Shown: positions 7,883-18,400 of the stretch, piece after piece | How positions within the stretch are numbered: position 1 is the stretch's first letter | Layout of the letters: each line of letters begins with the position of its first letter | DNA from: Bacteroidota bacterium | GTDB lineage: Bacteria > Bacteroidota > Bacteroidia > AKYH767-A > OLB10 | NCBI GenBank assembly: GCA_963169675.1 | Contig: CAUJFJ010000215.1 | Span: 1 to 40,089 of the forward strand | Direction of reading: 5' to 3' | Length of the DNA: 40,089 bases | Made by a program: the position numbers and the translations under genes | Notes under the pieces: generated by a model | Seen by the model: the letters and a program-made list of their open reading frames with translations, nothing else | Database searches by the model: none | Told to the model about the DNA's origin: nothing

Positions 7883-7917
7883 GTAATTGCCTGAAGTATC
7901 AAATTTTAATTTATTTG
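7871..7917 (+). promoter_or_regulatory. SBBP-gene promoter with the best copy of the shared palindrome
   Basis: TTACCACCTTTGGTAA (7871-7886) has exact 6-bp arms. TTG follows at 7887-7889, then 20 nt, then TTTATTTG (7910-7917), a 7/8 match to TAnnTTTG. The module places the start codon at 7938 and not at the in-frame ATG at 7887, which lies inside the promoter. Confidence 0.65.
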
Positions 7918-7937
7918 TAAATTATTCTAATTCTGCC

Positions 7938-10900
7938 ATGCCCCCATTTTTAAATGACTTTAACTACAACATCTTTTCTTTAAGAAGGTTGTGGTTTATG
8001 ACATTTTTCATTCTTATTTTGTTTCAGTCAACCAGTCAGGCTCAATTCCAGACTTTTGAATGGGCCAGGTATGGTGGTGGATCGGGATTGGAAAGAGCTG
8101 AATTTATTGGTACAGACGCAGGAGCGAATGCTTATGTATCGGGCAAATTTGAGATTACAACTGACTTTGATCCGGGTGCCGGCACTACCAACTTAACACC
8201 TGCAGGTTTAGGTGATATTTTTATCATGAAATCGGATGCTACCGGCAATCTGGTGTGGGCAAACCGGATTGGTAGTACAGGTGACGAATACATTTCGGCC
8301 ATGGCAGTTGATCCTGCAGGCAACGTATATCTTGCTATTGGTTTTGGCGGGACTATCGATGTTGATCCCGGGGCAGGTGTGGCATCATTCACGCAGCCGG
8401 CGTTTGCAAATGGAGTTGTATTAGTAAAATTGAACTTCAATGGAGTATTTGTTTGGGCAAAGCAATTTGGACAGGCATCTCAAAGTATAAATATTGGTGC
8501 TCTCGATTTTGATCTTAATTTTAATTTGGTTGTAGCTGGAGAATTTTTCGGCAGTGTGGATATAAATTTTGATGCTCCGGTTCTTACTTTCAATATTGGG
8601 GCCGGAGTTTTTTGTGACTCATACATTATGAAAGTTTCAAATGCCGGAGCATTTACATGGGCCAAACAATTAAGAACAACATCTGCCTTGGCTACTATCA
8701 ATGATTGTAATTATCCTCAGGCTATAAATGTAGATGATTTGGATAACATTATTATCACCGGGTGGTTGAGGGGAGCCATGGATTTGGATCCGGGAGCTGG
8801 TACGGTAACCGCTAATGCAAATACGAATGATGGGGTTTACATTGCTAAATATTCTAATGTAGGTAATTATGTATGGGGTGGAGCTATAGTAAGCGCAGCT
8901 CCGGGTTTGTGGCCCCGTGATATTAAAACAGATGTTCTGGAGAATATTTATGTGGCTATGTATTCATTTGGAGGTAATATTGATTTTGATATCAACGCAG
9001 GTGTTAGTAATATGAATACGGTTAATGGAGTTCCCTGTTTACTAAAATTAACTCCAGCAGGTGCATTCGTATGGTCAAAAACCTTTTCTCAAAACGCCTG
9101 GTCCTCTTATATAAGTATAGATGTCTCGCAGGGTGCAACCCCTTATCTCATGATGGCAACCGGTTTCACATATACTAAAGATCTCGATCCGAATGCAGGT
9201 AATGTTCCGGTAGTTGCTACTCCTGAATACTTTGGTGGATTGTCTGATAATGATGCGTTAGTGCTTAAGTTATCGGCAAATGGCGATTATGTAGACCATG
9301 CCATTTTTAGTGGCCCTAAAGCGGAAACAATTTATGACATGGTACTGACTCCCGGCAGTAATTTTATTGTCACGGGTAGTTTTTCAGGGGTCGCTGATTT
9401 CGATCCCGGCGCTGCAGTAAATCAGAAAATATGTAAGGGGGCAGAGGATATATTTACAGTACGATTAAGTCTGATTCTTGATCATGTGTGGTCTCATAGC
9501 ATAGGTTCAAATGGAATACTAACCGCAAATTGTCTTGCAAAATCTGTAACTACCAGAACAATTGCGGGTGGTTCAGTTGTAGGTTCATCTCAACTAAACT
9601 TTAACACAGCCATTCCTAATAAAAATGCCATGATTTCTTCGACCAGTAATTCGGGTTATAGTGGTCTCAGTTCCTATGAATTTGGCGGTCCCGGAAATGA
9701 TGAAATAACAGCTGTGTGTCAGGATACCGGAGGTAATGTTTTTGTAGCAGGCACTTTCGAACAGACTGCAAATTTGGCGAAGAATCGCTTTGACACACCA
9801 CAGAATTTTGCATCTGCCGGAGGGAAAGATATTTTCATTATAAAATACAATAAAAATTTTCAAACGGTTTGGGTGAAACAAATAGGTAATGTGAATAGTG
9901 AAGAAGTTTCAGCAATTGCTGTGAAAGGTAATAGTGTGTATTTAACAGGTGCCTACAAAGGAACACTCGATTTTAATCCCAATGCCGGAACATTAAATCT
10001 GACTTCTGCTACTAACACTTTCGATATATTTGTCATGAAACTGGATACAGCCGGAGCATTTGGATGGGCAAAATCAATTGGCTCTGGAACAGCTTATGAT
10101 ATTGGAAATGGAATTACAGTTGATCCTTCAAACAATGTATTGGTAACTGGGTATTATTCCGGCGCTGCCGACTTTGATCCGAATGCCGGCACTTTAAATT
10201 ATACTTCGGTTGGCGTTGCCGATATTTTTGTTTTAAAATTAACGAGTGCCGGAAATTTGCTTTGGGCAAAATCTATTGGAAGTGGATTGGATGATGTAGG
10301 GACAGACATCATAACTGATAACATCGGAAATGTATATCATACGGGCCATTTCAAAATTACAGCCGATTTTGATCCGGGACCAGGAGTGTATAATTTATCG
10401 ACTTCCGGTGGTATATCCAACAATGACGGCTATATTCAAAAACTTGATCCCAATGGAAATCATTTGTGGTCGGGACATTTAAAAGGTACCGGCAATGATC
10501 TGCCATCTGCTATTACTATTGATAAAATTAATAATATTTATGTCTCCGGAACTTTTGCAGGAACTATTGACATGAATCCATTTATTTCTCAAACACAGAA
10601 TCTGACTGCCGCCGGTAGTACCGATGGATTTGTATTAAGTTTGAGAGTAGCCGATAGTACCTGCTGGTTTTATAACATCGGTGGTGCTGTTGCTGACAAT
10701 GCTCAGGGAATTGCTGTCGACAGTCTCTTTTATGTTTATACCATAGGTAATTTTAGCGGAGCAGTCGATTTTGACCCATTCCCTCCTTCATTCTCCTTGA
10801 CAGCAAATGGGGCGCCAATGGACATGTTCACACTTAAGCTCGGTCAGGTTTCTCCGTTGCCAATTGAATTATTATCGTTCACAGCTAAGCCTGTCGATAA

Positions 10901-11393
10901 TAAAGATGTGAGATGTGATTGGGTTACTGCATCTGAAATTGACAATGATTATTTTACGATTGAACGAAGTAAAAATGGAATTGAATTTGAAACAGCCGGA
11001 ATGACCGATGGTGCCGGCAATAGCAATTATCAATTGTCGTATGCTTTCACCGATACAGAACCTTATCGGGGATTATCCTATTACCGGTTGAAACAAACCG
11101 ACTTCAATGGCAAAAGTTCCTATTCTGAAATAGTAGCTGTGATGCTAACCGATAAAAATAGTCTTATCGGAGTTCCTAATCCCGCTTCTGATGAATTTAC
11201 GGTTTATTTCGATAGCGAAATGGAATATGATTTTACATTAACAGACATGAATGGCAGAGTCGTGTTTGAAAAGCAACAAATTACTTCGGGATATTCCGTG
11301 GACACATCGCCTTTTTCTTCCGGAATGTATCAGGTAAAACTCACCAATGATCGGGTTGAGCCGATGTTTATGAAACTGGTGGTAAAGCGTTGA
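7938..11393 (+). CDS. Large SBBP beta-propeller surface protein with T9SS type A sorting domain
   Basis: The protein is 1151 aa. The ATG at 7938 was chosen because the predicted promoter covers the earlier in-frame ATG at 7887; M38 of that longer frame is another possible start. A signal anchor (FFILILF...SQAQ) precedes about 13 SBBP-type repeats. Each has GD(I/A)FI-type, LVWAK and DFDPGAG-like segments, and they probably build one or two beta-propellers. Aspartate-rich FDPGAG turns may bind calcium. Residues ~970-1060 are the LPIELLSFTA...SYYRLKQTD linker domain common before sorting signals, and the last ~75 residues are the T9SS domain (VPNPASDEFTV, GMYQVKL). It is an exported adhesin-like or scaffold protein. 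It lies immediately downstream of the two-component pair and shares its promoter palindrome. Confidence 0.88.
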   Translation: MPPFLNDFNYNIFSLRRLWFMTFFILILFQSTSQAQFQTFEWARYGGGSGLERAEFIGTDAGANAYVSGKFEITTDFDPGAGTTNLTPAGLGDIFIMKSDATGNLVWANRIGSTGDEYISAMAVDPAGNVYLAIGFGGTIDVDPGAGVASFTQPAFANGVVLVKLNFNGVFVWAKQFGQASQSINIGALDFDLNFNLVVAGEFFGSVDINFDAPVLTFNIGAGVFCDSYIMKVSNAGAFTWAKQLRTTSALATINDCNYPQAINVDDLDNIIITGWLRGAMDLDPGAGTVTANANTNDGVYIAKYSNVGNYVWGGAIVSAAPGLWPRDIKTDVLENIYVAMYSFGGNIDFDINAGVSNMNTVNGVPCLLKLTPAGAFVWSKTFSQNAWSSYISIDVSQGATPYLMMATGFTYTKDLDPNAGNVPVVATPEYFGGLSDNDALVLKLSANGDYVDHAIFSGPKAETIYDMVLTPGSNFIVTGSFSGVADFDPGAAVNQKICKGAEDIFTVRLSLILDHVWSHSIGSNGILTANCLAKSVTTRTIAGGSVVGSSQLNFNTAIPNKNAMISSTSNSGYSGLSSYEFGGPGNDEITAVCQDTGGNVFVAGTFEQTANLAKNRFDTPQNFASAGGKDIFIIKYNKNFQTVWVKQIGNVNSEEVSAIAVKGNSVYLTGAYKGTLDFNPNAGTLNLTSATNTFDIFVMKLDTAGAFGWAKSIGSGTAYDIGNGITVDPSNNVLVTGYYSGAADFDPNAGTLNYTSVGVADIFVLKLTSAGNLLWAKSIGSGLDDVGTDIITDNIGNVYHTGHFKITADFDPGPGVYNLSTSGGISNNDGYIQKLDPNGNHLWSGHLKGTGNDLPSAITIDKINNIYVSGTFAGTIDMNPFISQTQNLTAAGSTDGFVLSLRVADSTCWFYNIGGAVADNAQGIAVDSLFYVYTIGNFSGAVDFDPFPPSFSLTANGAPMDMFTLKLGQVSPLPIELLSFTAKPVDNKDVRCDWVTASEIDNDYFTIERSKNGIEFETAGMTDGAGNSNYQLSYAFTDTEPYRGLSYYRLKQTDFNGKSSYSEIVAVMLTDKNSLIGVPNPASDEFTVYFDSEMEYDFTLTDMNGRVVFEKQQITSGYSVDTSPFSSGMYQVKLTNDRVEPMFMKLVVKR

Positions 11394-11412
11394 GGTAAGA
11401 AGTACAGGACGA

Positions 11413-11844
11413 TTAAATAAAATTTCTCGCTTTAAGCCACTTATCTTCCATTTTACGCATCAGTTTCTCTTCGGCTTCTGATTTATCGCCGTAACCGCAT
11501 AAATGCAATACACCGTGAGCCATTACGCGGTGGAGCTCGTTTGTAAAAGATTGATCGTATTCTTTAGCATTTTCCCGAATGCGATCAAGACTGATATAAA
11601 TATCGCCTCCGATTTGTGCGGTAAATTGTTCGTGCGGAAAGGTGATGATATCTGTAAAGTAATCGTGATTTAAAAACTGCTTATTAATTTTTCTCAGGTA
11701 TTTATCGCTGCAAAAAATGTAATTGATGGTTTCAATCCGAAGCTTTTCTTTTTTTACTCCGGAAGTAATCCATTCACGAAGTGCATTTTTATTCTTAAGA
11801 ATGTATTTTACATCTTCATTAAAAAAACTGATGGGTGATTCCAT
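11413..11844 (-). CDS. Endoribonuclease YbeY (rRNA maturation factor)
   Basis: This 143-aa metalloendonuclease acts in 16S rRNA 3'-end maturation and ribosome quality control. The signature is MAHGVLHLCGYGDK: zinc ligands H110 and H114 are present, but the third position, usually histidine in HGxLHLxGYDH, is aspartate (D120). From memory, Asp at this place is usual in Bacteroidota YbeY, so it need not mean loss of function. TDIITFPHE and GDIYISLDRI are the other family blocks. It is the last gene of a three-gene operon, 5 nt after the DUF1801-MORN gene, and ends 19 nt from the convergent SBBP gene with no obvious terminator. Confidence 0.93.
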   Translation of the reverse strand: MESPISFFNEDVKYILKNKNALREWITSGVKKEKLRIETINYIFCSDKYLRKINKQFLNHDYFTDIITFPHEQFTAQIGGDIYISLDRIRENAKEYDQSFTNELHRVMAHGVLHLCGYGDKSEAEEKLMRKMEDKWLKARNFI

Positions 11845-11849
11845 TTTTA

Positions 11850-12431
11850 TTATTTGAATATAGTTTCTTTATACACTTCTCCCATCTTATCGTATGTGGT
11901 CCATTTCCCGACTTGCTTGCCGTCTTTAAAACTGCCGGCACGTAACATGCTTCCATCTTTCCGGAACCATTCCCATTTTCCTTCCTGTCGACCATTTTTC
12001 ATTTTCCCTATGGCCCAGATCGAACCATCTTTATGAAAAGTGATGTCGGGTTTCACTTTAAGCTTCTTAACTTTAGCTTTAAACAAGTTTTCCTGTATTC
12101 TGAAAATGGCTATCCGCGTAATCAATTTAACAGGTAACGGTTGATCGTAGGGAAATTGAATAGCACCTTTACTTACAACATAAGGTTTTAGTTCTTTTGC
12201 AAATGCTTCGTTTCCTGAAGGAGTTGCATAAAAGCCAATATGCGATTTCCATGCTGCAAAATGCAATAGGTTTCCATGAAATTCAAAAGTAGGCATTCCG
12301 TATTTGATGGTTTCCTTTAAATGTGGCGCAACTTTTAATACAGTATTTCTTAATTGATTGAGAAGTTTTTTTTGAGAATCCGGATAAGTAGCGATATACT
12401 CATCTGTTTTTGAAAATGCTGACGGTTTCAT
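11850..12431 (-). CDS. DUF1801 domain protein fused to C-terminal MORN-like repeats
   Basis: The 193-aa product starts at the ATG at 12429-12431, because the longer frame from 12506 would overlap the symporter by 50 bp and adds a poor leader. Residues ~1-120 match the DUF1801 (YdhG-like, frataxin-fold) family: YIATYPDSQ, IKYGMPTF, LLHFAAWKSHIGFY. Residues ~130-190 contain two copies of a MORN_2-like unit (KDGS...G..KNGRQEGKW, KDGS...G.FKDGKQVGKW). No signal peptide is visible, so it is probably cytoplasmic. DUF1801 proteins have been linked to iron handling in Bacillus, but the evidence is thin. It lies 25 nt after the symporter gene and 5 nt before ybeY, so the three are probably co-transcribed. 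Confidence 0.8.
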   Translation of the reverse strand: MKPSAFSKTDEYIATYPDSQKKLLNQLRNTVLKVAPHLKETIKYGMPTFEFHGNLLHFAAWKSHIGFYATPSGNEAFAKELKPYVVSKGAIQFPYDQPLPVKLITRIAIFRIQENLFKAKVKKLKVKPDITFHKDGSIWAIGKMKNGRQEGKWEWFRKDGSMLRAGSFKDGKQVGKWTTYDKMGEVYKETIFK

Positions 12432-12456
12432 ATTAGATAAAATTGTTCCTTGAATT

Positions 12457-13770
12457 TTATTTTTTAATATTAGTAGCTTTATAATTATCATCCCATTCTT
12501 TAGCAACAGGGTTCCGAAGCATTCCTTGTTTCTTAGCTATCAAAGCCGAAACACAAGCATCCGATGTAACATTTACCACTGTCCGGAACATGTCAAGTGG
12601 ACGATCGATAGCAAATATTAAAGCTAAGCCTGCTTCGGGAATTCCGGCCTGACCAAGTACAATAACCAACATCACCATTCCGGCACCCGGAACAGCCGCT
12701 GATCCAATACTTGCCAGTGTAGCTGTAACAATGATCATTAATTGTTGCGAAAGTGTAAGATCGATACTCATTACCTGAGCAATAAAAATAGCAGCTACTG
12801 CCTGGTACAACGCAGTGCCATCCATATTTACGGTTGCGCCCAATGGAAGTACAAAACTTGCAACTTCTTCTTCAACTCCTAAATGTTCAGTAGCACATTC
12901 CATGGTAACAGGCAATGTGGCTGCGGATGAACTCGTGGAGAAAGCTACCAGTTGTGCCGGTAACATCGCTTTAAAAAATCTTTTTGGGGTCACACCGGCA
13001 AATGTTATCAGTAAGCCGGGATAAAACAGAAACAATAATAATATCAAACCCAATATTACTGTTAAAGCATAAGCAATTAGTCCACCTAAGATGGAAGCAT
13101 CCGGAATTTCAACGATCAATGCAGCGAGTAATGAGAAAACACCGATTGGTGCTGTGAGCATAATCAGGTCAATAATTTTTAAGATTACTTCATTCAAGCC
13201 TGAGAAAAAGTTTGTGACAGGTCTTGCTTTTTCTTCAGGTATTAAAATCAAACCAATTCCAAATAAAATAGCAAAGAATATAACTTGCAACATGCTGCCA
13301 TTGCTACTCATCGCTTTAAATAGATTATCGGGGACCATGTCAATCAAAGGCTGCAATGGTGCACTTTCCTGAGTTGCATGGGCTGCCTGAATTTTGGAAT
13401 CGACATCACCTGCAAAAGTGGTTAGTAAGGTTGATCGTGCCTCTTCATTTATAAAACTTCCGGGTTGAATGATATTAGCTAATACCAATCCCAGACTTAC
13501 AGCAAATGCTGTTGTAAATAAATAGATGAGGATGGTATTGCCACCCATTTTAGAAAGTTTTGAAAAGTCCTTTAACTCAGCTAGTCCTGTAATTAAGGAT
13601 GCTAGAATTAATGGCATCGCAATTAATTTGAGACAGTTTATGAAAATAGTTCCTAATGGCTTTATCCAATCAATAACTATTTCCTTTAATCCCAGACTGT
13701 TCATCACCAACCCGAACAGTACACCCAATGCCATTCCAATTAATATTTTCCAGTGCAGTTTGAGTTTCAT
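12457..13770 (-). CDS. Dicarboxylate/amino acid:cation symporter (DAACS family, GltP/DctA-like)
   Basis: This 437-aa inner-membrane transporter has about eight hydrophobic spans plus re-entrant hairpins. The family's substrate and cation site motifs are present: the serine-rich hairpin STSSSAATLP (278-287), NMDGT (315-319) and DRPLDMFRTVVNVTSDA (389-405). These motifs place it among Na+ or H+ coupled carriers of glutamate, aspartate or C4-dicarboxylates. Which substrate it carries cannot be told from the sequence. It is first in an apparent operon with the DUF1801-MORN gene and ybeY. A hydrophilic insertion around residues 108-150 fits the variable loop of the family. Confidence 0.93.
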   Translation of the reverse strand: MKLKLHWKILIGMALGVLFGLVMNSLGLKEIVIDWIKPLGTIFINCLKLIAMPLILASLITGLAELKDFSKLSKMGGNTILIYLFTTAFAVSLGLVLANIIQPGSFINEEARSTLLTTFAGDVDSKIQAAHATQESAPLQPLIDMVPDNLFKAMSSNGSMLQVIFFAILFGIGLILIPEEKARPVTNFFSGLNEVILKIIDLIMLTAPIGVFSLLAALIVEIPDASILGGLIAYALTVILGLILLLFLFYPGLLITFAGVTPKRFFKAMLPAQLVAFSTSSSAATLPVTMECATEHLGVEEEVASFVLPLGATVNMDGTALYQAVAAIFIAQVMSIDLTLSQQLMIIVTATLASIGSAAVPGAGMVMLVIVLGQAGIPEAGLALIFAIDRPLDMFRTVVNVTSDACVSALIAKKQGMLRNPVAKEWDDNYKATNIKK

Positions 13771-13853
13771 AAAATGATATCAGGTGTTTTTGATGAGGTT
13801 TAGGAACAAATATGGTAATTTCAGATATCCTGCTTTTATAAGGAATTTGGTAT

Positions 13854-15185
13854 CTATTTCGTGATTATGATTTTATCATTCAGCACTTCTGATCCGGTTC
13901 GTAGTTGAATCAGGTAAATTCCGGGTTCAGTTATATCCACTTGCTGAAGATCGGTATATTGCTGTTCAGTATAAATTATTTTGCCGGCAATATCCGTAAT
14001 GATTAATTCTGCCGATGAAATTTCACTTTGGATATAAAATTTTCCTTTTGATGGATTTGGGAATGGCTTAACAGTGTTATCGGATGAATTTAATTCATTC
14101 ACTAAAGTTGTGGTACCGAAAATTAATTCAAAATTAATAGCATAATTGTACGCTGTTTCACAAGTATGAACAGCATCCCAGTTAATCGACCAGGTCATCA
14201 TACCTCCTAAACTTGGATAAATGTTAGTGAGTGTATAAAGACCAGGTTTCGGTCCGTTTCCACGGATGTAATCAATTGCTGATTTAACGGTAACATCATT
14301 TACAAATCCGCCACCGGCAGCATTACCGCATGCAGGTAAACCTACAGCAATTTTGTGAGCGGGTAATCCCTGAAAAAATCCGCCGCCTGTCTGAAATCCC
14401 TGTACTACTGCCTCGGTCATTGCAACAATAAAATCAGCATTTCCCTGTGTGTAAATTCCACCATCGATTCCATACATCGATCCACTGTTGTATAATTGCA
14501 TATGCAACAAATCAATGGAATCGCGCAAAGCATTTATGATCGGCAAATAGCCACCCCAAATTCCGCCATAAGCCGACATGCCACCGGTGACATAAGCAGT
14601 TTCAGGTGCCATGGTCAACAACATTTTCTTACCGAAAGTAGTCCGGTAGTTTTGCATGATTTGCTGAATGGCATAAATCAAGTGTTGTTGTGAAATATTT
14701 GTCGGACTAGCAATGGTTCCTCCGGTAATGGTGATGGCATTTCCATGTTCAATATCGATATCCATCCCATCAAAGCCATAAGTCACCAACAAGTTGGTCA
14801 TGGAAGTGATGAAGGCATCTCTGTTAATAGTTGTTGTTAAATCGATAAAAGCATTTGCACCACCAATACTTAACAATACTTTTTTTCCGGCAGCCTGCAA
14901 TGCCTGAACTTGTGCTATGAATGCGGGAACACTTCCATTATCAGGAGTAAAAGTCATGGTCATATCCTGTGGCGATACCGGAACTGCAAAAGAAATTTCT
15001 ATAACATTATAACGGTTGTCGATTGCATTTAAAGGAATGTAAGGAGCACTCGCATCATTCCAGTTGTGCCAGTAACCGACAAGAGCAGGGGAAGGTAGTT
15101 GGGCGTATCCTGAATTGTTTATTCCGCCACAAACCAGTAACATCAAACAAACCTTAACCAAATGTCTACTTATTAGTGCCTTCAT
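13854..15185 (-). CDS. Secreted GH18 chitinase with T9SS type A sorting domain
   Basis: This 443-aa protein starts with a signal peptide (~1-29, ...NNSGYAQ). The GH18 barrel (~32-350) carries both family signatures: SIGG (106-109) and DGMDIDIEHG (139-148), where D139, D142, D144 and the catalytic acid E146 form the complete DxxDxDxE motif. MTWSINWD near the barrel end supplies the usual substrate-platform tryptophan. After a short linker the last ~70 residues are a T9SS sorting domain (PFPNPSKGKFYI, IAGKIIY, PGIYLIQL). No separate chitin-binding module is seen. It should hydrolyse extracellular chitin or related beta-1,4-GlcNAc polymers. It is a single gene, 83 bp upstream of the symporter operon on the same strand. 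Confidence 0.93.
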   Translation of the reverse strand: MKALISRHLVKVCLMLLVCGGINNSGYAQLPSPALVGYWHNWNDASAPYIPLNAIDNRYNVIEISFAVPVSPQDMTMTFTPDNGSVPAFIAQVQALQAAGKKVLLSIGGANAFIDLTTTINRDAFITSMTNLLVTYGFDGMDIDIEHGNAITITGGTIASPTNISQQHLIYAIQQIMQNYRTTFGKKMLLTMAPETAYVTGGMSAYGGIWGGYLPIINALRDSIDLLHMQLYNSGSMYGIDGGIYTQGNADFIVAMTEAVVQGFQTGGGFFQGLPAHKIAVGLPACGNAAGGGFVNDVTVKSAIDYIRGNGPKPGLYTLTNIYPSLGGMMTWSINWDAVHTCETAYNYAINFELIFGTTTLVNELNSSDNTVKPFPNPSKGKFYIQSEISSAELIITDIAGKIIYTEQQYTDLQQVDITEPGIYLIQLRTGSEVLNDKIIITK

Positions 15186-15456
15186 ATCAATTATGCTTTT
15201 CAGTGAATTTCTAATCGTTGAAAGTACTTTAATTATTTTAAATTTACAATAATGTGTTCTGTATTGCCTTGATATACATTAATTTAATTGATTTTCGGAG
15301 ACCAGGTTGCACACACCAAATTGGCTCAGATTTGTTAAATGGTTTGGGATGGAAAGGAAAAGTAAAGGTAAATATTGATAGATTATGCAACTAACAAAAT
15401 GTTGATTCCGTCAGGTTGTTGCTGTTACTTTCAAAACGCACTTGAATATTTCACTT

Positions 15457-18400
15457 ATGAAAAAATTACATCTTCTGCTCGTTACCTTTTGTGTTTATTC
15501 ACTTTCGGTTTGTGCTCAACATCCAACCGGGAATCAAGTTTCCAATTCTAAATGGAATACTTCCGGTAACAAAATGGGAGATGAGCGATTCGAAAATAAG
15601 GCTGCATTCCGAAAGATGTTGGAGAAAAGAACTTTTCCTGAAACAAGTAAAAATCGTTATGGTGCATGGATGGAGGAACTTGCTGAATTCAAAAATTCAA
15701 ATCCACAACAGCAAGTTGCAAACTGGACACATATCGATGCCAGTGGTAGTTTATTGAATGATGTTGGCCGCACTTCATCGATCACTATAGATACGGTTAA
15801 TGCAGGCAGGTTTTATGTCTGCACTCCACACAGTGGTGTTTGGGTGACTACAAACAATGGAAATTCCTATGTACCGATCACCGAAAATATGCCCACGCAA
15901 AATACTTCTTGCCTGGTTTATGATCCATTGAATACATCGACATTGTACCTGGCCACCGGAACCCACAATATGGATATGCCTCCGAATAGTATGGGTGTTT
16001 TTAAATCAACGGATACCGGTACTACCTGGAATGTTACCGGACTCTCCTTCTCTCCAGCAGATGGTCATACCATCGGGGATCTCATGATTAATCCGTCGAA
16101 TTCCAATTCATTATTAGCTGCAACAACAGATGGTTTGTACAGAACTTTTGATGGCGGGATATCATGGAATAAAATTATAAATGATACTATATTTAGCGTG
16201 AGGTATAAACCGGGAGATACCACCACAGTATATGCAGTTGGAAGGCGCTATTACCGTTCTGATAACAGCGGCACAACATTTACCCAGATAACTTCCGGAG
16301 TGTTAAGCACATTTGATTATAGCTACGAATATTTTGTTCGCACTACGAAAGCTGATCCAAATATTTTATATCTGTTTACCGCCGGGGTATGGATTGGATC
16401 AGGATTTAATACCAGGTTGTATGTTCACAAATCAATAGATAATGGTTTAACATTTTCCGTAATCGATTCACTTGCCGGTGATGCATGTTATCAATCAGAT
16501 GTATCTCAGCTTACACCCGATAGAATAGCTTCGGGATACCGGGGAACTGCTTTCAGAAATGGTAGCGGCTCTGCTTATGTAACAGCTTCACTACCATATT
16601 CAGGTGGATCATTTCCATACATGCATGCCGATCAAAGAGGTATTTTATTCGACCCCTTTGATGATAATATTATTTATTATTGTAATGATGGTGGATTGTA
16701 TCGTTCAACGGATGGAGCAGTAACTTTCCAGAATATTACTGCCAACATGGAGTTGACGCACTTATATGATTTTGCTGTCTCCCAGTCAGACCCCTATAAA
16801 ATTGTAGTTGCAACATTGGATGTAAGTCCATATATACTTGGCAACAGTGGCATTGCAACCACCTTTTCTAATTTCTTTGTGGAAGCTTTCTCCACCAGTA
16901 TGAGTCCGTTAAATGATGACAGATTTCATTTAGCCCATCAAACACCATACTTTACCACGAACAGCGGAAGTTCTTTTTATAGTTCTTCTCATCCGATGAT
17001 TGGTAATGGATCTTATGAGGCAAATAGCATTCAATTCGATGAATGTAATGAAAATGTTTGCTATTTTTCTTCATGGAATGATATTTACAAAAGTGATGAT
17101 GGTGGTGCATCGTTTATGGAGTTTGTCGAAACACCTTACAATCCCGTAAATTCATTTATACGATCGCCGCTTGCCTACAAAGTTTGTCGATCTAATCCCC
17201 GATTTGTTTATGTGGCTTACACCGATTCAATTTATATAACCAAAGATGGAACAAGTAATTTTACTAATATATCTGCAGGATTGCCGGTTGGTCAGGCTGC
17301 AATTTCTTCCATCGCTGTTGATCCTGTTAACGAAAATCACATTTGGGTTTCTTTCTCCGGATATAATTCGGGCAATAAAGTCTTTTTTTCTGCAGATGCA
17401 GGCCAAAACTGGACTAATATTTCTGCGGGACTACCTAATATTCCAATCAATGAACTGGTTTGTCAAACCGGATTTGCCGGCGCCATTTATGCTGCGGCAG
17501 ACGGAGCCGTTTTTTATAAAGATAATACGTTTTCAAACTGGCAATTATACAACACAGGATTGCCTGCTGTTATTATAAATGGAATCGAAATACAATACAA
17601 TACCGGTAAATTAAGGGTTGCAACTTTTGGAAGGGGAGTGTATGAAAGCGACCTGTTTCAGTCAACTCCTCCCGGATATGTTTTGCCACCTGTAGCTTTG
17701 TTCCAGATTCCTAATACAACATCCTGTGTGGGTGCTTCACTTACTCTTGAAAATATTTCATGTGGTATAGTTGATTCTGTGTTATGGTTGTTCCCGGGTG
17801 GTACACCTGCTACTTCTGTTGATTACAATCCAGTGGTTTCTTATGCAGCTTCGGGAAACTATACAGTTACACTCATTGCATACAACAGTGGAGGGTCCGA
17901 CACGCTAACACTTCCAAACTACATCACAATTCAGGTTCCTCAGTCAATTCCATATTATGAACCTATAGGCGATTTAAATCTTCAGATTCTTCCTGCCGGA
18001 TGCAGTAAAACAGATGTTAATGGTGATGGCGTTTCCTGGTGGCGATCGTTTTACCCCGATGGCTCATCAGGGTCCGGCGACGATTTTTTGGTGTATGATA
18101 ACTTCAACTATGCACTTGCAGGATTGGAAGAAGCATTTATTCTTCCACAGATAGATCTTTCTACAGCTACCAATCCGATGTTGTATTTCTACCGCTCCTA
18201 TAACCGTCGTGATCAGTTTACAACCGACTCGCTAAAAATAGCAGTGCGTGCATGTGGTGGAAATGATGTGGTGTTGTATGCAAAAGGTGGATTGCAACTG
18301 GCAAATTCAGTAGCTACTTTTCCAGCTACATTCTGGACACCAAACCTTCCTTCTGATTGGATCAGAGATTCTCTTGATTTAACTTCGTTTGCAGGTGAAG

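Noticed and set aside
7887-7937. Upstream start for the SBBP protein
   Set aside because: The ATG at 7887 lies in the predicted promoter, between the palindrome and the -7 element, and its added residues do not improve the signal peptide.
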